From Christensenella sp. UBA7703 (GTDB taxonomy: Bacteria; Bacillota; Clostridia; Christensenellales; CAG-138): a stretch of DNA of 64,000 bases. Below the pieces are notes generated by a model. It worked only from the letters and a program-made list of their open reading frames with translations. It ran no database searches and was not told where the DNA came from. The stretch is taken from the NCBI GenBank assembly GCA_002482505.1, contig DLGD01000036.1, positions 55,030-119,029 on the forward strand. Direction: 5' to 3'. Every line of letters begins with the position of its first letter. The first letter of the stretch is position 1. A program made the translations under genes and the position numbers. Positions 61,316-64,000 of the stretch are shown here, piece by piece.

Positions 61316-63088
61316 TTACAGCGCGGCGAACTGGCTTTGATACAGTTCAGCATAAAAACCGTTCTGCGCGAGCAGTTCCTCGTGCCTGCCGCGCTCGATC
61401 ACCTTGCCGTCTTTCATCACGAGGATCACATCCGCTTCGCGAATGGTCGAGAGCCTGTGCGCAACCACGATACTGGTTCTGCCCTCCATCAATCGGGAAA
61501 ACGCCGTCTGCACGCGCTGCTCCGTTCGGGTGTCGATGGAACTCGTCGCTTCGTCCAGAATCAGCACCGGCGGCAGGCGAAGCATGACCCGCGTGATGCA
61601 CAAAAGCTGCCTCTGCCCTTGCGAGAGGCTGCCGTCTTCGCCGATGACGGTATCATACCCTTTCGGCAGGCGCATGATGAAGCCGTGCGCGCGCGCGGCC
61701 TTCGCGGCGGCGATGATCTCCTCCTCGGTCGCGTCCGGCTTGCCAAGGGTGATGTTCTCGCGGATCGTGCCCGCCTTGAGCCATGTATCCTGCAGCACCA
61801 TGCCATAGCCGCTTCGAAGGCTCTTTCGCGTGATGGAGCGGATATCCGTGCCCTCGACGCGCACCGCGCCGCCGGTGACATCATAGAAGCGCATCAAGAG
61901 GTTGATGATCGTCGTCTTGCCGCAGCCGGTCGGCCCCACGATGGCGATACGCTGGCCGGGCTTGACGCAGAGGTTGAGTTGCTCGATAAACGCACGCTGT
62001 TCATCATACGAAAACGCAACGTTATCAAGTTCAATATTTCCTTGCACGTTCTCCAGCACGGCGGCATCCGCCGCGTCCGGCTGCTCCGGCGTTTCCTCGA
62101 TCAGCGCAAAGATGCGCCCCGCGCAGGCAAGGGCGTTTTGCAGCTCTGTCACCACGCCGGAGATCTCGTTAAACGGCTTGGTGTACTGCGCGGCATAGCT
62201 CAAAAACACCGAAAGCTGACCCACGGAGAATGCGCCGCCGGTTGCAATCGCCGTCAGCGCACCGACGAGCGCAACGCCCGCATAGACCAGCGCGTTGATA
62301 AAGCGCGTCGTGGGGTTGGTGATGGAGGAATAAAACGTTGCGTTGAGATAGTCCTTTGCAAGCCTACCATTGATCTCGTCAAACTTCGCCTGCGATTGTG
62401 CTGTATGCGAAAACGCCTGCACGACCTTCTGGTTTTTAATCATCTCGTCGAGATAGCCCGTCTGTTCGGCGCGTGTATCCGAAAGCGCGCGGAACATCCG
62501 GTAGGTGCGCGAGGCGATTGCACGCGCGGAGATCAACGAAAGCGGCGTGAGCAAAATCACCACAAGCCCCGTCTTCCAATCGATGGCGAGCATGAAGAAG
62601 AGCGTGCCGAGGATGGTCATAACCCCCGTGAACAACTGCGAAAAACCGAGCAGCAGCCCGTCTGCAAACGCGTCCGCGTCCGCAATCACGCGGCTGACGA
62701 TCTCGCCGTAGGCATGGGAGTCGATATAGCGCAGCGGTAGGCGCTCGATGGTTTCAAACGCGCGGGTGCGCAGATCCCGCACCACGCCGAACGTCATGCG
62801 GTTGTTGATCGCGCCCATGAGCCACTGCAGCAGCGCGGTGCCGCCCGCGATGGCGCAGGCTTGCACCAGAATGCGCAGGATCGCGTCAAACTGCACCCTC
62901 CCTTTTCCGGCGATGAGGTCGATCGCGCGTCCGATCAGGATTGGCACATACAGCGCCGCCGCAACCGAGACCAACGCAAGCAAGAGCGAGAGCAAGAGGA
63001 GCAGCCGATAGCCCTTGAGCGACAACAGTATCTTTTTGAGTACGCCTTTATCCAGGCGGACGGCGGTTTGCTTCTTTTCTTTACGCAT
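61316..63088 (-). CDS. ABC exporter half-transporter, catalytic subunit
   Basis: 590-residue half-transporter: membrane domain about 20-320, ATPase with Walker A GPTGCGKTT, signature LSQGQRQLLCITRV and Walker B LILDEATSSIDT with catalytic E513. The start at 63088 overlaps the upstream gene by 8 nt; the longer frame to 63214 is within that gene. It pairs with the degenerate-site subunit just upstream to make a second heterodimeric exporter in this window. No adjacent regulator is visible. Confidence 0.92.
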   Translation of the reverse strand: MRKEKKQTAVRLDKGVLKKILLSLKGYRLLLLLSLLLALVSVAAALYVPILIGRAIDLIAGKGRVQFDAILRILVQACAIAGGTALLQWLMGAINNRMTFGVVRDLRTRAFETIERLPLRYIDSHAYGEIVSRVIADADAFADGLLLGFSQLFTGVMTILGTLFFMLAIDWKTGLVVILLTPLSLISARAIASRTYRMFRALSDTRAEQTGYLDEMIKNQKVVQAFSHTAQSQAKFDEINGRLAKDYLNATFYSSITNPTTRFINALVYAGVALVGALTAIATGGAFSVGQLSVFLSYAAQYTKPFNEISGVVTELQNALACAGRIFALIEETPEQPDAADAAVLENVQGNIELDNVAFSYDEQRAFIEQLNLCVKPGQRIAIVGPTGCGKTTIINLLMRFYDVTGGAVRVEGTDIRSITRKSLRSGYGMVLQDTWLKAGTIRENITLGKPDATEEEIIAAAKAARAHGFIMRLPKGYDTVIGEDGSLSQGQRQLLCITRVMLRLPPVLILDEATSSIDTRTEQRVQTAFSRLMEGRTSIVVAHRLSTIREADVILVMKDGKVIERGRHEELLAQNGFYAELYQSQFAAL

Positions 63089-64000
63089 GCGCCGCCCCCG
63101 TCTGAAACTGCGTTTCGTAAATTTCCCGGTAGACGGGACACGTCTGAAGCAGTTCGTCACTGGTACCGAGTCCGGCCACGCTACCATCCTCCAGCACGAG
63201 GATTTGATCCGCATAGAGCACCGAGGACGCGCGCTGGGAGACGATGAAGACGGTCGGGTTTCCTTCCATAGTGCGGATGCTCGCGCGGAGCCTTGCGTCG
63301 GTTGCGTAGTCCAGCGCGGAGGCGCTGTCGTCCAAAATGAGAATTTCCGGCTTTCGCACCAGCGCGCGGGCGATGGTCAGCCGCTGTTTTTGCCCGCCGG
63401 AGAGATTCCTTCCGCCCTGCTCAATCTCGGCGTTCAGGCCGCCTTTTTCCGCGATGCTGTTCTGAATCTGCGCAAGCGAAAGCGCCTGCCAGATCTCCTC
63501 ATCGGTTGCCTCCGGCTTACCCCAGCGAATATTTTCACGCACAGTACCGGAGAAGAGTGCCGCGCTCTGCGGAACGATGCCAATCTTTTGCCGCAACTCG
63601 TCCAGCGGATAGTCCTTCACATCGATGCCGAAGACGCGCACCGTTCCCTCACTCGCGTCGTAAAAGCGCGGGATAAGGTTCACGAGAGAGCTTTTGCCCG
63701 CGCCCGTGCCGCCGATGATGCCGATGGTCTGCCCGCGTTGCACGGTGAGGTTGATGTCTATAAGCGCCTCTTCCGCGCCCGCATAGTAGCGAAGCCCGAC
63801 CGCGCGAAACTCCACGGCGGCATCGCCTTGCGGCTTGGCCGTGCGCACATCCGGGGATTGCATCGCGGGTGGCATCTCCAGCACTTGCTGGATGCGATTC
63901 CCGCTGGCGATGGATTTATTGATCGTGATGATGAGGCTCGCGAGCTTGACCAGCTCCACCAAGATCTGGCTCATATAGTTATAGAGCGCGACCACCTCGC
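63081..64000 (-). CDS. ABC exporter half-transporter, degenerate-site subunit (cut by window edge)
   Basis: About 306 C-terminal residues are in the window: the last membrane helix region and the ATPase with Walker A GGTGAGKSS, signature LSGGQKQRLTIARAL and Walker B LILDDSASALDYAT, where Asp replaces the catalytic Glu. The membrane domain and start lie beyond 64000. It is the degenerate partner of the downstream gene, with 8-nt overlap. Substrate unknown; lipid, drug or peptide export is typical. Confidence 0.9.
   Translation of the reverse strand, partial: EVVALYNYMSQILVELVKLASLIITINKSIASGNRIQQVLEMPPAMQSPDVRTAKPQGDAAVEFRAVGLRYYAGAEEALIDINLTVQRGQTIGIIGGTGAGKSSLVNLIPRFYDASEGTVRVFGIDVKDYPLDELRQKIGIVPQSAALFSGTVRENIRWGKPEATDEEIWQALSLAQIQNSIAEKGGLNAEIEQGGRNLSGGQKQRLTIARALVRKPEILILDDSASALDYATDARLRASIRTMEGNPTVFIVSQRASSVLYADQILVLEDGSVAGLGTSDELLQTCPVYREIYETQFQTGAAHA

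Overview
This window looks like chromosomal DNA of a GC-rich Gram-positive bacterium of the class Clostridia (Bacillota), possibly Christensenellales- or Oscillospirales-like. The order is an inference; no rRNA or other taxonomic marker is present. The signs are strong AGGAGG ribosome binding sites, sigma-A-like promoters, paired DegV proteins, a pyrBICFKDE operon with the PyrK/PyrD (type 1B) dihydroorotate dehydrogenase, a lysine riboswitch, lipoprotein ABC receptors, an [FeFe]-hydrogenase-like protein and heterodimeric ABC exporters. I saw no prophage, transposase, rRNA, tRNA or CRISPR array. Genes are dense and mostly separated by clear intrinsic terminators.

Layout. 1-3.7 kb: start of a BlaI/MecI-type repressor with a double operator, a metallo-beta-lactamase-fold hydrolase, then a minus-strand group (GNAT, CCG-domain protein, DEDDh exonuclease). 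3.9-8.5 kb: thiamine pyrophosphokinase, a two-component system, two DegV genes. 8.5-16.3 kb: HTH protein plus alpha/beta hydrolase, an MFS transporter, and a MoxR / DUF58 / transglutaminase operon. 16.6-19.6 kb: IclR regulator, IMP dehydrogenase, glyoxalase. 20-26.7 kb: a complete branched-chain amino acid (Liv) ABC system with a consensus promoter, followed by cytidylate-kinase-like, ACT and deaminase genes. 26.8-31 kb: a MarR-controlled heterodimeric ABC exporter. 31-33.5 kb: a receptor-PAS-GGDEF-HD-GYP protein. 34-37 kb: a lysine-riboswitch-controlled amino acid ABC importer. 37-42 kb: a second complete Liv system on the minus strand. 42.4-48.6 kb: the pyrimidine operon. 49-51.1 kb: DUF1858, DUF438/hemerythrin/PAS and cupin genes. 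51.5-55 kb: a GGDEF protein, an orphan LytTR regulator, a SHIRT-type surface protein and a 64-residue membrane protein. 55.3-59.8 kb: DUF523 and class Ia ribonucleotide reductase. 59.8-64 kb: a group-B-like [FeFe] hydrogenase and a second heterodimeric ABC exporter cut by the window edge.

The most interesting signals are non-coding. (1) The pyr operon leader carries a 119-codon open frame that runs through four intrinsic terminators in tandem. Three are in-frame repeats spaced 69 and 72 nt, and the stop codon sits at the base of the fourth hairpin. This suggests an elaborated pyrBI-style, translation-coupled pyrimidine attenuator. (2) Two 170-bp non-coding elements, 163/170 identical, sit at 33.8 and 48.7 kb. 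Each lies between two copies of the local terminator hairpin, a different hairpin at each site, as if a small structured element had inserted into terminators and duplicated them. (3) A 78-bp tandem array at 51.2 kb also consists of hairpin units interleaved with repeats of a terminator sequence, with paired changes in the stems.

Functionally the window is dominated by amino acid uptake (two Liv systems and a lysine importer), nucleotide supply (IMP dehydrogenase, pyr operon, ribonucleotide reductase) and sensing (c-di-GMP, LytTR, two-component, hemerythrin).
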